The notes: generated by a model not told the origin, from the sequence alone. Numbered from the stretch's first letter, positions 28,101 through 38,346 are shown. The stretch is DNA of 64,000 nucleotides from Trichoplax adhaerens (GCF_000150275.1 NW_002060948.1:383066-447065), one strand, 5' to 3'. Numbers and translations are program-made.

Positions 28101-28913
28101 CACAATTAATCAATTTAACGATCATCCTCAATTAACATAAATCTACTGTGTCTGCGTCGACTTTCTACAAGTCTATGTCGATGTCTAAAATAGTATACTT
28201 AGTAAATGGACTAATTCAGAACATTCCGATAAAAAATAACTCCATCTCAACATTGAATTTGATCAATTGAATATTACTGAACTTGTTGGTAACGATAATA
28301 GGCAAAGGTGATTGATGCCATGTGGATAAAAACAACCTATTTTATATTCACTTACTGTCAATAATGAGAATTTAATTGAATAATGATACGAATCAGAAAA
28401 TGGACTAAGGTACGGTTGATAAAATACGAGTCTAGGACATATTTCACGTAGTAAGGATCATTTATCAACACCCTTGTTAAAGATGTAGAATAGTGTTGGA
28501 TTACCGATGAAATGTAGTAATCTATCAGTAGATGCAGAATATCTTGCATATACAAATCAGAAAATAGACTAAGGTATGGTTGATAAAATACGACTCTAGG
28601 ATATATTTCACGTGGTAAGGATCATTTATCAACACCCTTTTATTAAAGATGTAGAATAGTGATGGATTACCGAAGAAATGTAGTAATCTATCAGTAGATG
28701 CAGAATATCTTGCATATACAATAATTAATTCTTGACTAATATACCTGTCCTACTGTAATTGCCGATGAAAATTGGACACTTAAGACAAGAAATATAATCA
28801 AATCAAATCTGCACGACTTACCCAGCTAAATAAGCAATGGTACCAGAAGATGGATCACAAGTCAAACTGCTACAATTGGTAGCGGTTATACCAATTACTT
28901 GCTCCAGCTGGCA
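16171..28913 (-). CDS. MAPKBP1: MAPKBP1/WDR62-family WD40 scaffold (5' end not located)
   Basis: MAPKBP1 and WDR62 are JNK-pathway scaffolds (WDR62 also acts at spindle poles). The first recognisable exon, 28913-28822, encodes [20 protein letters not shown], the conserved opening of the WD40 region. In-phase exons follow at 27138-27076, 25552-25495, 25136-25041, 24170-24093, 23982-23944, 23810-23715, 23627-23445 ([20 protein letters not shown]), 23298-23228, 23132-23043, 22970-22892, 22752-22639, 22551-22452, 22368-22322, 22239-22179, 22121-21983, 21908-21817, 21732-21604, 21502-21432, 21336-21257, 21186-21148, 21059-20984, 20908-20797, 20695-20632 and 20539-20500 ([10 protein letters not shown]), completing two WD40 propellers. 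The C-terminal part (20426-16171) is acidic and serine-rich: a polyglutamate run near 20200, LPAWAKRQ near 20030, two duplicated exons (19803-19573), disordered exons, and a final coiled coil ([19 protein letters not shown]) ending at 16171. The short N-terminus upstream of 28913 is missing. It may be a single co-orthologue of both vertebrate genes. Confidence 0.93.
19562..19837. repeat. Tandem exon duplication inside MAPKBP1/WDR62 (153-bp period)
   Basis: Two copies start at 19562 and 19715 and share the exon, both splice sites and flanking intron. On the minus strand the exons are 19803-19726 and 19650-19573, each exactly 78 nt (26 codons, phase 0 at both ends). They encode [20 protein letters not shown] and [20 protein letters not shown], each followed by G(K/R)WAQ. 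Inclusion or skipping of either copy keeps the frame. Confidence 0.92.
25940..26480. repeat. Degenerate intronic repeat, about three units
   Basis: Within a MAPKBP1/WDR62 intron, segments starting near 25953, 26217 and 26391 repeat the order: a run like CTATTTTTACTATTAT, then GATTGAnAnAAATAGAAnGC, then TnATCnATTT and a stretch near TTCTATATG. Copies are strongly diverged, with irregular spacing of about 264 and 174 bp. Confidence 0.5.
28391..28720. repeat. Two-copy direct repeat, 164-bp period
   Basis: AATCAGAAAATnGACTAAGG begins at 28391 and again at 28555. The similarity continues through GATCATTTATCAACACCC and AGTAATCTATCAGTAGATGC to the end near 28720. The copies differ by scattered substitutions and a small indel. 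It lies in the first recognisable intron of MAPKBP1/WDR62. Confidence 0.9.
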
Positions 28914-29129
28914 CTACACTCCGGAAAAAATAAATTGAATACAGTCATTCATAATTATAACAAAGCTTTAAAAATTACAAATACTCGCCATATGTATACA
29001 CATACAAGGAAAGTATTTTTGTTAACTGTTGGATGACAATTTTAATAATCGATGTAGAAAAATAACTGTACTATGGAAACAATATGGCGCATTAGATAGA
29101 CAATTTCTTTTTCAAGGACGTGTAGATTA

Positions 29130-30300
29130 ATCATTTTGAAATGATGATATATCGAGTATTTCTGTATGCAATAAGACTGTTGACTACAATAACTTGGCGT
29201 AGCAGTGTTGTATCATTATTAGGAAGGAAAATGATGTCGATTGCTTTCCCTTTTAAAAGTAGTATGTACTGGTCATTTTGAATGATGATGCTATTTCTAA
29301 TTAATAATGGATTGTCGGTTACCATCGATCGGTGCATATGGAAGAAGTAATATATCACTATTATTCCTAAAAAATAATATAGACCATTTTAAACTGTAGT
29401 AGTGATGATACCAGTTAAGAATGATATTAAAATTACATGGGATTACCGACTACTAGCAATCGCTCGGTGTAGAAATAGTCTACTATTAGTTAAGAATGGA
29501 AGACTATTTCTCCTAGTATCAATGTTAGAAGTGTGTGATCTTTACTTTCAATAACGATGATATTTCTGATCGCAATTTGATCGCTGACTGCAGTCGATCA
29601 GTGTAGTCATGTTTTATCGTCGCCATTGGAGAAAATAATGTAGACTGTTTCCCTTCTACTGTAATAACTGTACGTATATCATGCAGGATCATTTCGGAAT
29701 GATGATGCCATTTCTATCTGTAATTGGATCTCTGTCTACCGTAAAATCGATCAGTTTTATCATCATCACAGGATCATTTTGGAATGATGATGCGATATAT
29801 ATCCGCAATGTCATCGCTGACTACAATCAGCGGCGTTTTGATTGACACCCTAGGAGAAAGCGATCGATAGCCTATTTTTGCTTCTGATTACTCTATATCG
29901 TATTGAAAAGAGGATGTAATTTCTACTGACTACCATCGATCAGTCTAGCAGCATTGAATCACATCCTAGGCCAAAATAATGTCGACTATTTCTTTTCTAG
30001 TAACAGTATAAGATACACGATCATCTTCAAATGGTGATGCGATTTGTAACAACAATTTAATAGACTGTCGTTGATGAAAATGATCTATGGTCAATCATTC
30101 GCCTTTCTAATTACGAGTTGTATGTATCGGAATTTGAAATGATGATACTGTTCCTATCCACAATTGGACTAATTGTAGTCGATCAAAGATGATGTACTAT
30201 AAAATAGTTGGCTTTTCTAGCGATGCATCGATCATTTTGAAACGATGATGGTGATTGTATGGGCAATATGATCGTTGACTACAACGGGTGAAAAGGATAT
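29130..30300. repeat. Degenerate repeat array built on a small foldback
   Basis: A motif like GATCATTTTGAAATGATGAT recurs near 29131, 29272, 29688, 29767, 30020, 30128 and 30228. It is usually followed by a TTTCTAnnnnCAATTnGATC segment and a GACTACnATCGATCAGTGTA-like segment. The core TCATTTTGAAATGA is itself an inverted repeat with a 2-nt spacer. Spacing is irregular (about 80-300 bp) and copies are diverged, so the array is old. No coding capacity is seen. Confidence 0.6.
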
Positions 30301-30950
30301 CAATCAGTCAAATATCCTATCATCGTACCGGATAGCATCTTGGCAAATATCAAAGTGGTCTTATTCAATTCAACGCATGATGGACTCTCCATTTCTGGAT
30401 ATACGATAGATACCCAACGGTATTGGATGGGATATGGGACCGATTCAAGTCTAATAAGTGATATCCTATGGTTCTTGTTGGTGAACTTGATATAGACTGA
30501 TTCCCTAGTAACAGCATTGATTATTTAACATGACGATGATGATATTTGTATGGACTACAATTCTAACTTAGCCAATGGCAACATTATCCAATTCATTCAA
30601 TTTGATGGACATCGCATCGATTGCATGATAATCCTCTATTGAACTGCTCTTAAAGGATACTAAACGATTGAAAGTCTATTCAGTATCCAAATACTAAAAG
30701 CAACAATGAATACAGTCATGAACCGCAAAATCAATGACTATGTGGTCAGAGAATGGATGTGGATTCTTGTGTCTATGATTGGGACTTGTTGTAAATGATA
30801 AAATTGGCTTCTTACCCTATCCGATAAAGGACTGATTTCGCGTCTAACGGAGATTTTCCTCTTGGGCGATGACTTGGCCAATTTATCGGTAATAGACCTT
30901 TTCGCAAATAATGCCATAGTCGTTGGTCTATCTTACTGAATAGAATATTC
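30301..30950. other. Non-coding stretch after the foldback array
   Basis: No gene is seen. Fragments such as GACTACAAT and ATGATGAT continue sparsely from the preceding array, so it may be an eroded part of it. Confidence 0.4.
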
Positions 30951-30954
30951 AATC

Positions 30955-30982
30955 TATCTATCTATATATATATATATATATT
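30955..30982. repeat. (TCTA)n/(TA)n microsatellite
   Basis: A compound simple repeat: several TCTA units run directly into about nine TA units. It follows an AATATTCAATC sequence and has no coding context. Confidence 0.9.
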
Positions 30983-31022
30983 GAAAAGTTAGACAGATGA
31001 AATCCAAGGAGAAAATTGGCTA

Positions 31023-31041
31023 GGGGGGAGGGAGGGGAGGG
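31023..31041 (+). other. G-quadruplex-like run
   Basis: GGGGGGAGGGAGGGGAGGG contains four G tracts of at least three separated by single A bases, matching the usual four-tract G-quadruplex pattern with very short loops. It stands out in AT-rich non-coding sequence just downstream of the TA microsatellite. Confidence 0.8.
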
Positions 31042-31042
31042 A

Positions 31043-32037
31043 TAATGAACACAATTATTGGCCAACTTTTCCTTAATGTTGTGACGGGGATTTATAACAT
31101 TCACTGGGTCCAATGATCGCAACAATTACGTACAAATAGAGTAGAGTTGAATGGTTAAAAAAAGGAAAATACCAACGGCTACAGTGGTCAATTTTCAGTT
31201 GGAATTAAGTTAGAATAACTATCTCCACTCTTGAACGCTACAAGTGTAGACTATTTGATAGACGATTGCTGATAGAAGAGCGCCATAGTTTTGCTCTATC
31301 AAACGCTTTACAACTCTTTGCAGCTACCAAACTTCAACTACTGCAGCAATTTATTCTCACTCAATTGCTCAATTCTTACTGACGATAGCCAGACAATTTC
31401 AACTGTAAAGAGACACAAGAGAGTTGTAGAATGCCTTCAAAAGGTGCAAATGATCCAATGAATATCCAATACGGATGAAAAGGACAGCAATAAGGTGGAA
31501 ACGAGGATCGCCGATGTGATGGAACTAGGAATCAAGACTAAATTAGCATTAGAGTCGTTTGGATGAGGAAGGGCGGAGAAAGTGATGCTGAGAGTCGAGT
31601 GTATCGTACGGGTGATAGAGCGCTTAGGTGGCATCCCCATACACTATCTTGTAATAATAGATACAATATCGTCAGCTGACAGTATCATACGCTATGTATC
31701 GATCGCCAGCGGTGGCTGCCTTGGGTGTGATGCTTTTGGCGACCTTCATTTAAACGTTATGATTTTTGGGGAAAACGACAGAGTGTCCGTCTGTCTGTCG
31801 ATCGAATGAGTCCTACGCTACTGGATGGACGGATTACTGGCTTGGCTAGGGACGAGAAAAAATGGACGCATTTATTCAATTCATTTTCAGCCTTTTTTTC
31901 TCCAATCTTGGAATTCATGTTCATACATATTGTGCAATTCTTGAACGTGGCATAGAAAGGATAAAAATGGCTTTAGTAATCCCTGTCCAATTTCTATGGC
32001 TATGTACAGTACTATCGACCCACATGAATAGCTTTAA
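31043..32037. other. Non-coding stretch between microsatellite and array A
   Basis: Overlapping open frames on both strands (31437-31640, 31582-31809, 31862-32071) have no recognisable family, no splice partners and mutually exclusive frames. I treat the segment as non-coding. Confidence 0.4.
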
Positions 32038-32620
32038 GGACATTGCCCAACTTTGCAATGGCCTAAACTAAACCGTTGTCGACGGGACGCGTAGATGTAC
32101 AAGAAACCAATGAATAATTGTGTCCTATTCGAGATCATGAATGGCCTTAAGGACATTTCTTAACCTATTAATGGCCTAAACTAAACTAAACCGTTGTAAA
32201 CGAAATCGTTGTATACGGGACGCGTAGATGTGCAAGAAGCCAATGAATAGTCGTGTCCCATGTTCGAGATCATGAATGGCTTGAAGGACATTTCCTAACC
32301 TATTAATGGCCTAAACTAAACCGTTGTAAACTAAATCCTTGTATACGGGACGCGTAGATGTGCAAGAAGCTAATGAATAGTTGTGTCTTATTCGAGATCA
32401 TGAATGGCTTTAAGGATATTTCCTAACCTATTAAAGGCCTAAACTAAACCGTTGTATACGGGACGCGTAGATGCGCAAGAAGCCAATGAATAGTTGTGTC
32501 CTATTCGAGATCATGAATGGCTTCAAGGACATTTCCTAACCTATTAATGGCCTAAACTAAACCGTTATATACGGAACGCGTAGATGCGCAAGAAGCTAAT
32601 GAATAGTTGTGTCCTATTCG
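32038..32620. repeat. Tandem array A: five units of about 113-135 bp
   Basis: The landmark CCTAAACTAAACCGTTGT occurs at 32062, 32310, 32438 and 32551, and near 32175 as CCTAAACTAAACTAAACC. Each is followed by TACGGGACGCGTAGATG, GCAAGAAGCCAATGAATAG, GTCCTATTCGAGATCATGAA and a GGACATTTCCTAACC segment. Spacings are about 113, 135, 128 and 113 bp; the longer units carry an extra partial copy of the AAACTAAACCGTTGTA stretch. Each unit carries ACGCGT. Confidence 0.92.
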
Positions 32621-34640
32621 AGATTTGCTGTGTTTTAAAATTCAAAATTCGAATTCATAGATTGCCAATCTACGGGATTAAAAAACATTCTCCACATACG
32701 GTACAGTAGGGATGAGAAATGCATGAATTAGATTTTGTATACCGCTGAATCGCTTGGAGGATATTTTCCAACCTCGAACTCCTCCTCTTTTTCCAATCTG
32801 AACCGTTGTATAGGTGTAATTAGGCATTAGCCCTCTCCGCCTTACATAAAGTTCTTAGCATATTTAGCTGAAAGTGTGCTACAGTATAGGACGCTTTCAG
32901 CTAAATATGCTAAGAACTTTATGTAAGATGGCGGGGGCTAGTGTGCAGACAGTATGTACAAGATGCTATGTGAACATGGGTGTCACATTGGAGATTTGCT
33001 CTATTTTAAAACTTAAACTTCCAGTTAGTGCATTGCAAATCTACGCGATTAAAATAAAAACATTCTCCACTTACAGTACAGTAGAAATAAGGAATGGATG
33101 GATTCGATCTGATATACTACTGTAGTGAATGGCTTTGAAGATATTTTCCAACCCCGCACTCGAACCGGTGTGCAGCACATGCATGTGTACAAGATGCTAA
33201 GTGAATATTGTGTCACATTACAAATTTGCTCTATTCTTAAAAGTTCAAACTTCCTGTTAGTGGATCGCGAATCTACGGAGTTAAAATAAAAAACTATTCT
33301 CCACAAACAGTACAGTAGGAATAAGGAATAGATAGACTAGATTTTGTAAGCGTATAGGAGTGAATAGCTTGAGGATATTTTCCAACTACAGACTCAACCG
33401 GTGTGCAGGATACGTCCATATGTTCAAGTAGCTAGGTGAATATTGTGCCATATTAGAGATTTGCTCTATTTTAATATAAACTTAAACTTCGAAGTAGTGG
33501 ATGGCGAATCCATAAAGTCAAAATAAAAACGTTCTCCATAGACTAGATTTTATACGCGCATAAGAGTGAATAGCTTGAGGATATTTTACAACGAAAGGCT
33601 CAACCAGTGTGCAGGATACGTGCATATGTACAAGTAGCTAGGTGAATATTGTGCCATATTAGAGATTTGCTCTATTTTAATATAAACTTAAACTTCGAAG
33701 TAGTGGATGGCGAATCCACAAAGTCAAAATAAAAGAACATTCTCCATAGACTAGATTTTATACGCGCATAAGAGTGAATAGCTTGAGGATATTTTACAAC
33801 TACAGGCTCAACCGGTGTGCAGGATACGTGCATATGTACAAGTAGCTAGGTGAATATTGTGTTCTATTAGAGATTTGCTCTATTCTAATAAAAACTCAAA
33901 CTTCGAAGTAGTGGATTGCGAATCTACGGAGTTAAAATAAAAACATTCTTCACAGACAGTACAGTAGGAATAAGGAATAGATAGACTAGATTTTATACGC
34001 GTATGAGAGTGAATAGCTTGAGAATAATTTCCAACTACAAACTCAACCGGTGTACAGAATACATGCATATGTACAAGTAGCTAGGTGAATATTGTGTCAT
34101 ATTAGAGATTTGCTCTATTTTAATAAAAACTTAAACTTCGAAGTAGTGGGTTGCGAATCTACGGAATTAAAATAAAAAATGTTCTCCACAGACAGTACAG
34201 TAGGAATACGGAATGGATGGATAAGATCTTATATACTAGTGAATAGCTTTGAGGATATTTTCCAACCCGGACTCAACCGGTGTGCAATATACGCGTATAT
34301 GCAGTTTCCAAAAGGCTAAGCGAATACTTATGTCACCTTACAAATTTGCTCTATTTTAAAAACTCAAACTTCGAATTAGTAGATTACGAACCTACGGGGT
34401 TAAAAAAATATTCGTCACGTATATTACAGTAGGAATGGATAAATTCGATCTTATACACCAGTGAATAGCTTTGACGATATTTTCTAACCGGAACTGAACC
34501 CGCGTACAGTATACTCGCATACGAGTATGTACAAGAAGCTAAGTGAACATTTACGTCTTATTAGAGATTTGCTCTACTTTAAATATTCAATCTTCCAGTT
34601 AGTGGATTGCGAATCTACCGATTAAACATTATATCCGTCA
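32620..34640. repeat. Tandem array B: about nine units of 205-236 bp
   Basis: The landmark GAGATTTGCTCTATT, or a variant, occurs near 32620, 32991, 33221, 33456, 33662, 33870, 34105, 34341 and 34564. Each unit continues through GAATCTACGGAGTTAAAAT, ACATTCTCCACAGACAGTAC, GAATAGCTTGAGGATATTTT, CAACCGGTGTGCAGGATAC and GTACAAGTAGCTAGGTGAAT. The first interval (371 bp) is lengthened by the palindromic element at 32830-32938. Short minus-strand frames at 33049-33306 and 33880-34068 arise from this repeat and are not genes. Confidence 0.93.
32830..32938. mobile_element. Palindromic MITE-like element flanked by TA
   Basis: A perfect 34-bp inverted repeat (32841-32874 against 32894-32927; key ends CTTACATAAAGTTCTTAGCA and CTTTCAGCTAAATATGC) is separated by a 19-nt loop. 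The outer ends are GCCC and GGGC, and both sides are flanked by TA (32828-32829 and 32939-32940), as expected for a Tc1/mariner-type target duplication. It sits inside the first unit of array B and interrupts it. No protein is encoded. A transcribed hairpin precursor is an alternative reading that cannot be excluded. Confidence 0.65.
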
Positions 34641-35775
34641 ATGCGCCGTACCTGGCTAATGCAGCGCAGCTAAAAGAGGCTCATTAATTAATTATACGCG
34701 TATACAGTAGCCACGGTACTCGAGAACAACTCTCTTATTAATTATTGATTATTAATTACTTATTATTACTGGATATAGTAGTCTATGGCATACCTTACGT
34801 TACGTATTTACTAGTGCTGTTGCAAAACGGCGGATGAAAAGTTGTACCATTTTATTTAAAGTATGAAATTTACTCGCTTTTAATATGAACATGAAGGGAT
34901 ACTCCAATATTTTTTATCGTCTGCACAACTTGGCACAATTGACATAACCGAATATGGCATAGACCAAAGGCCAAAAATCAATTATTAATTAGTGCTATTT
35001 AAAGTTGACATTTTTGCCAGTTATATATCCCAATATCGAAAGAAAACAGCTATGATAGAGTTGATGATAATTTAAAAACCAATAGACAGTACCGGTATTT
35101 ATTTATAATTAAGGTGAAATAAGATAGCAAGGGAACTAAAAAGTTGGACAGATACACTATTGCAATCATCCAGATATCAATACCACGATACAGTTTTACT
35201 ACAAAGATAGAGCATACGCGTAGAATAGATTGCAACTACATTTTTGTTACAGTTTTACTATAGCCATATTTATAGAAGAAATAGAACGAAATTAGGGATA
35301 GAATAATCTAGGATTAAATAGATGTATGTACTTTCGATTAACAGCTTGATAAAATGGTTAAAGGCCAAATAGAGAATAAATGAAGGACATATAATCATAA
35401 TTTATTGTATGATACAACTTCGGACATAACCTTGATATATAATTTTCCAGAAAAGAAGCACACAATGAAATAATCCGAATCAATTTTTATCCGACTATCG
35501 GTTTAAAACCGATTTCAAGCTAACAGTAAATATAACTTTTTATGAACAAAAATTTACGAAGGAAATCATATGATGAATATAAAATCTACTGATATTCAAT
35601 ATTAAACTTGAACTGCACTTACAATGTGGAAATTTTTTACACGAAAGACAAAATGATATGACAAATCTTATACATTCGTCGATAGTTTCATTTTGGACTT
35701 CAATAATTATCGAATCTCTTATTACCCCACTTTAATCATCCCAAGCCATAATCGATAACAAATAGATAATTACTA
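34641..35775. other. Intergenic, 3' side of the GPCR gene
   Basis: AT-rich sequence between array B and the receptor stop codon. The minus frame 35050-35235 is hydrophobic by composition only. Nothing else is seen. Confidence 0.5.
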
Positions 35776-36729
35776 TCAGAATCTCCCGTTGAATCCAGAT
35801 ACTCTAGTTATACTTCTTGATATCGTACCCTGAAAACGTGTCGATTTGACTATCTTGTGATAAACTACACAAATCTCTTTACGGATATCAGCAGTAAAAT
35901 AAGCATAGATTAATGGTTGCAAGGCTGGATAACAAAAGGCGACATCACGTAAAATAACTGAAGCTTGTAGAATATCCGCAAAACGATAGATATCACTTAA
36001 AGCAATGGTAGATAATGTTAAAAAGGGTATTAAAAAGACAGCATAAAATGTAAAGACAATCATAGCTTGGATAACTGCTTTCTTTCTGAGTGCCAATTTA
36101 CCACGGAGTAATCTCTCTATTGACGAAAAATGTCGACGAGTACTAACAAATGCAACCCGATTATACTGGCGCAATTTAAGTAGATAGATAATCCGACCAT
36201 ACATAATAAGTAATAGCACAAGCAATAAAGTTGCCAATATTAACATTATCAGATGGCAAATATAATCAATTCTAATAAATTGTTGAACATCAATTAAGCT
36301 GCAATTTGCTAGTCGCTTGGAAAAGATACCATCGATTATAGAGAATATTGGTACCGCAGTTGGTACTAACCAAACCAGTACAATAATAATGGATAAATGG
36401 CCAATCGTTGAGAATCGGTTATAACGAAATGGATAAGCAATAGCGAAATAACGTTCCGATATAATGACACAAGAGTGTAAATTTAAACTAATAAATAATG
36501 CTTGACCGAAACGATATAAAACAACACAAAGGATACCAATTTTAAATGAGAAACCATCACCAAATCGAATTACTTCGTAAAGGCCCCACAAAAAACCATT
36601 AATAAGCATGCTTAGTAAAAGTACAGAAGATAATTGGTATAAATTCCGATTACATCTTATAAAAATGAATAAAGCACTATTAGTAATTATGGCAACAACT
36701 CCTGCTCCAAATACTACAGGACGCAACAT
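35776..36729 (-). CDS. Class A (rhodopsin-like) GPCR, intronless, divergent
   Basis: From the ATG at 36729 this single exon encodes 317 residues with seven hydrophobic segments and almost no N-terminal tail, the size of a small class A receptor. TM1 holds the conserved Asn (N17, TNSALFIF). TM3 starts with a Cys (C68) that can pair with the Cys in LANCSLID of extracellular loop 2. TM3 ends in ERY (92-94), the DRY-type G-protein switch, followed by FAIAYPFRY. TM7 carries QPLIYAYF in place of NPxxY. Deviations are notable: TM2 has Asn (MLINGFLW) where the sodium-binding Asp usually sits, and TM6 lacks CWxP but keeps its Pro (FLIPFL). The third intracellular loop is basic (RRHFSSIERLLRGKLALRKK). 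Ligand is unknown; it resembles the large lineage-specific receptor expansions of basal animals more than a named subfamily. Confidence 0.9.
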   Translation of the reverse strand: MLRPVVFGAGVVAIITNSALFIFIRCNRNLYQLSSVLLLSMLINGFLWGLYEVIRFGDGFSFKIGILCVVLYRFGQALFISLNLHSCVIISERYFAIAYPFRYNRFSTIGHLSIIIVLVWLVPTAVPIFSIIDGIFSKRLANCSLIDVQQFIRIDYICHLIMLILATLLLVLLLIMYGRIIYLLKLRQYNRVAFVSTRRHFSSIERLLRGKLALRKKAVIQAMIVFTFYAVFLIPFLTLSTIALSDIYRFADILQASVILRDVAFCYPALQPLIYAYFTADIRKEICVVYHKIVKSTRFQGTISRSITRVSGFNGRF

Positions 36730-37377
36730 GATATCCAATACCTCAATAAAATTAATTAACTTTAAGTAATCTATGCAGATAATGAATAATATCAGAGATG
36801 GAGCTAGTTTGAATAGTCTTTTGGAGGACTTAAAGCGTAAAAATAAAAAATGTCTCTATGTAGCAGATTCTTGAAGATAAATGCAATATCACTCTTAGTA
36901 TATCGAATGCTTAATTATACGTAGACCGTTCTTTAACTTGAAGTCTTTATAAATTCAAGAAGTGCTATAGCAGTGACGTGAAAATATTCTTTTTTCTATA
37001 TAGGAGGATCCTAGCATATTTAATGAATTGACAACTTATCAAGATGAAGATAATATCAATCAATATTGATTTATTCCTGTGAATACAAATTCGACCCTTG
37101 AAATTTCCTTCCTAGAAATATTGACATAAGTAATATCTATGTGCACTCTGCAGGTTTAATAGTAGAACAATTGAAAATTTTTGCCAGTACCTAAAGCAAT
37201 ATAGGCTATATCTTCCAATACGTATTTAATAAATTACCTTAAATAAAGCTAAATAACGCTAGTATTTTGCAAGCTTTATTGATGTCACGGTATAAAACTT
37301 GACAGACGATTACGACAATGATATTTCTTTTATAACGGTATTATAACTTCAAAAATCGATTTTTTTGAGGGTTAAAA

Positions 37378-37605
37378 AAACAAAAAATTTAACCTCAACT
37401 ATTATGTCAATAAAAATGTTCGAGCAAAACATAATACAAATTTTAAAGCACGAAATGGTAACGATTGCCTCTTAGAAGATACTCCTTTCAGGAAAATTAT
37501 TGACATTAAAATAGCATGCCTCGATCCAATTTCAAATGCAGTCTGTCCATTAGATCGAATTGATATTGATAGTCAAGAGGTGATTTCAACCTTAGGCGAA
37601 GAATA
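37378..37605 (+). pseudogene. Coding-like open stretch without a start codon, unidentified
   Basis: About 75 open codons run to a TAA at about 37603 without an in-frame Met near the start. The inferred peptide includes NGNDCLLEDTPFRKIID and ends IDIDSQEVISTLGEE, which is balanced in composition and unlike the lysine/asparagine/isoleucine bias of random frames here. No clean splice acceptor precedes it. It could be an exon of an unrecognised gene or a relic. Confidence that it is coding is low. Confidence 0.25.
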
Positions 37606-37796
37606 AACAGCATAGCAACCGATCAATTATACTAATTGCAGGTTCTATTTAACAGTATAGATAATAAAAAACTAAGGTGGGCTTTAAAGCTTCTCATGAA
37701 TGCATAAAGTATTCATTTTTTAAATGACAACATAAAATCAGACTTGAAGATCGAGGACAAAAAAATGATGATTTCACTCAGTAATTAAAAATAGTC

Positions 37797-37923
37797 AGAC
37801 AGACTTTATTAAAAGTTACATCTATTGCCTGGATTGGATCTAGTCCACTCAATTATTTGATTTACAACAGTGAAGGTGAAGAATTTGATTTTTTAACTTA
37901 TTATTCAAAATGTTCGGGCTGCT
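37797..37923 (+). pseudogene. Second coding-like stretch, unidentified
   Basis: An open run encodes QTLLKVTSIAWIGSSPLNYL followed by IYNSEGEEFDFLTYYSKCSG and a stop. Like the segment at 37378-37605 it has protein-like composition. It could belong to the same decayed gene, which would be split by about 190 bp. No family was recognised. Confidence 0.22.
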
Positions 37924-38244
37924 AAGATTAATAATTGCATGCATCAGTTATCTCGTATTAACTCTTTAAAGTCGCTTTGTTTATATTAGTGACAGAAAAG
38001 TGAGTTATAATTTCTTTTACTTGAAATACTAGTCGTTTTTCTTTCTTGCTTAAGTCAATTTTGATTAAGAAATAGAACAATTAAGCTCAAAGAAACAGTT
38101 AAGCAATCAAATGTTGAATTCATCGGATATATTTAAATATCAATAACAGGCTTGACAATCTTTTATAGTCGTTATATCTGATTATTAATTGATTCCTTAA
38201 GGCATCGATCATTCTATTATCACAACTAAACCTTAAAGATTAAG

Positions 38245-38346
38245 ATGGCTAAAGCTAAAGCAGTACTCAAGATGATCGATTTGAATGATATCGGCTCAAA
38301 ATACTTGTGCTACGAGTATTTCAAGATATATGTTGCAAGAAATTAA
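38245..38346 (+). pseudogene. Short coding-like stretch starting at an ATG, unidentified
   Basis: A 33-codon frame begins MAKAKAVLKMIDLNDIG and ends YEYFKIYVARN. It is too short to judge alone and is listed because it lies in line with the two preceding coding-like stretches on the same strand. Confidence 0.15.

Noticed and set aside
31437-32071. Overlapping open frames on both strands (31437-31640 minus, 31582-31809 plus, 31862-32071 plus)
   Set aside because: Frames overlap on opposite strands, lack family resemblance and have no splice context; they lie next to repeat arrays.
33049-34068. Minus-strand frames 33049-33306 and 33880-34068 with similar peptides (FNSVDS.ST..KFE)
   Set aside because: The similarity arises from array B units; the frame is broken in most units, so these are not paralogous genes.
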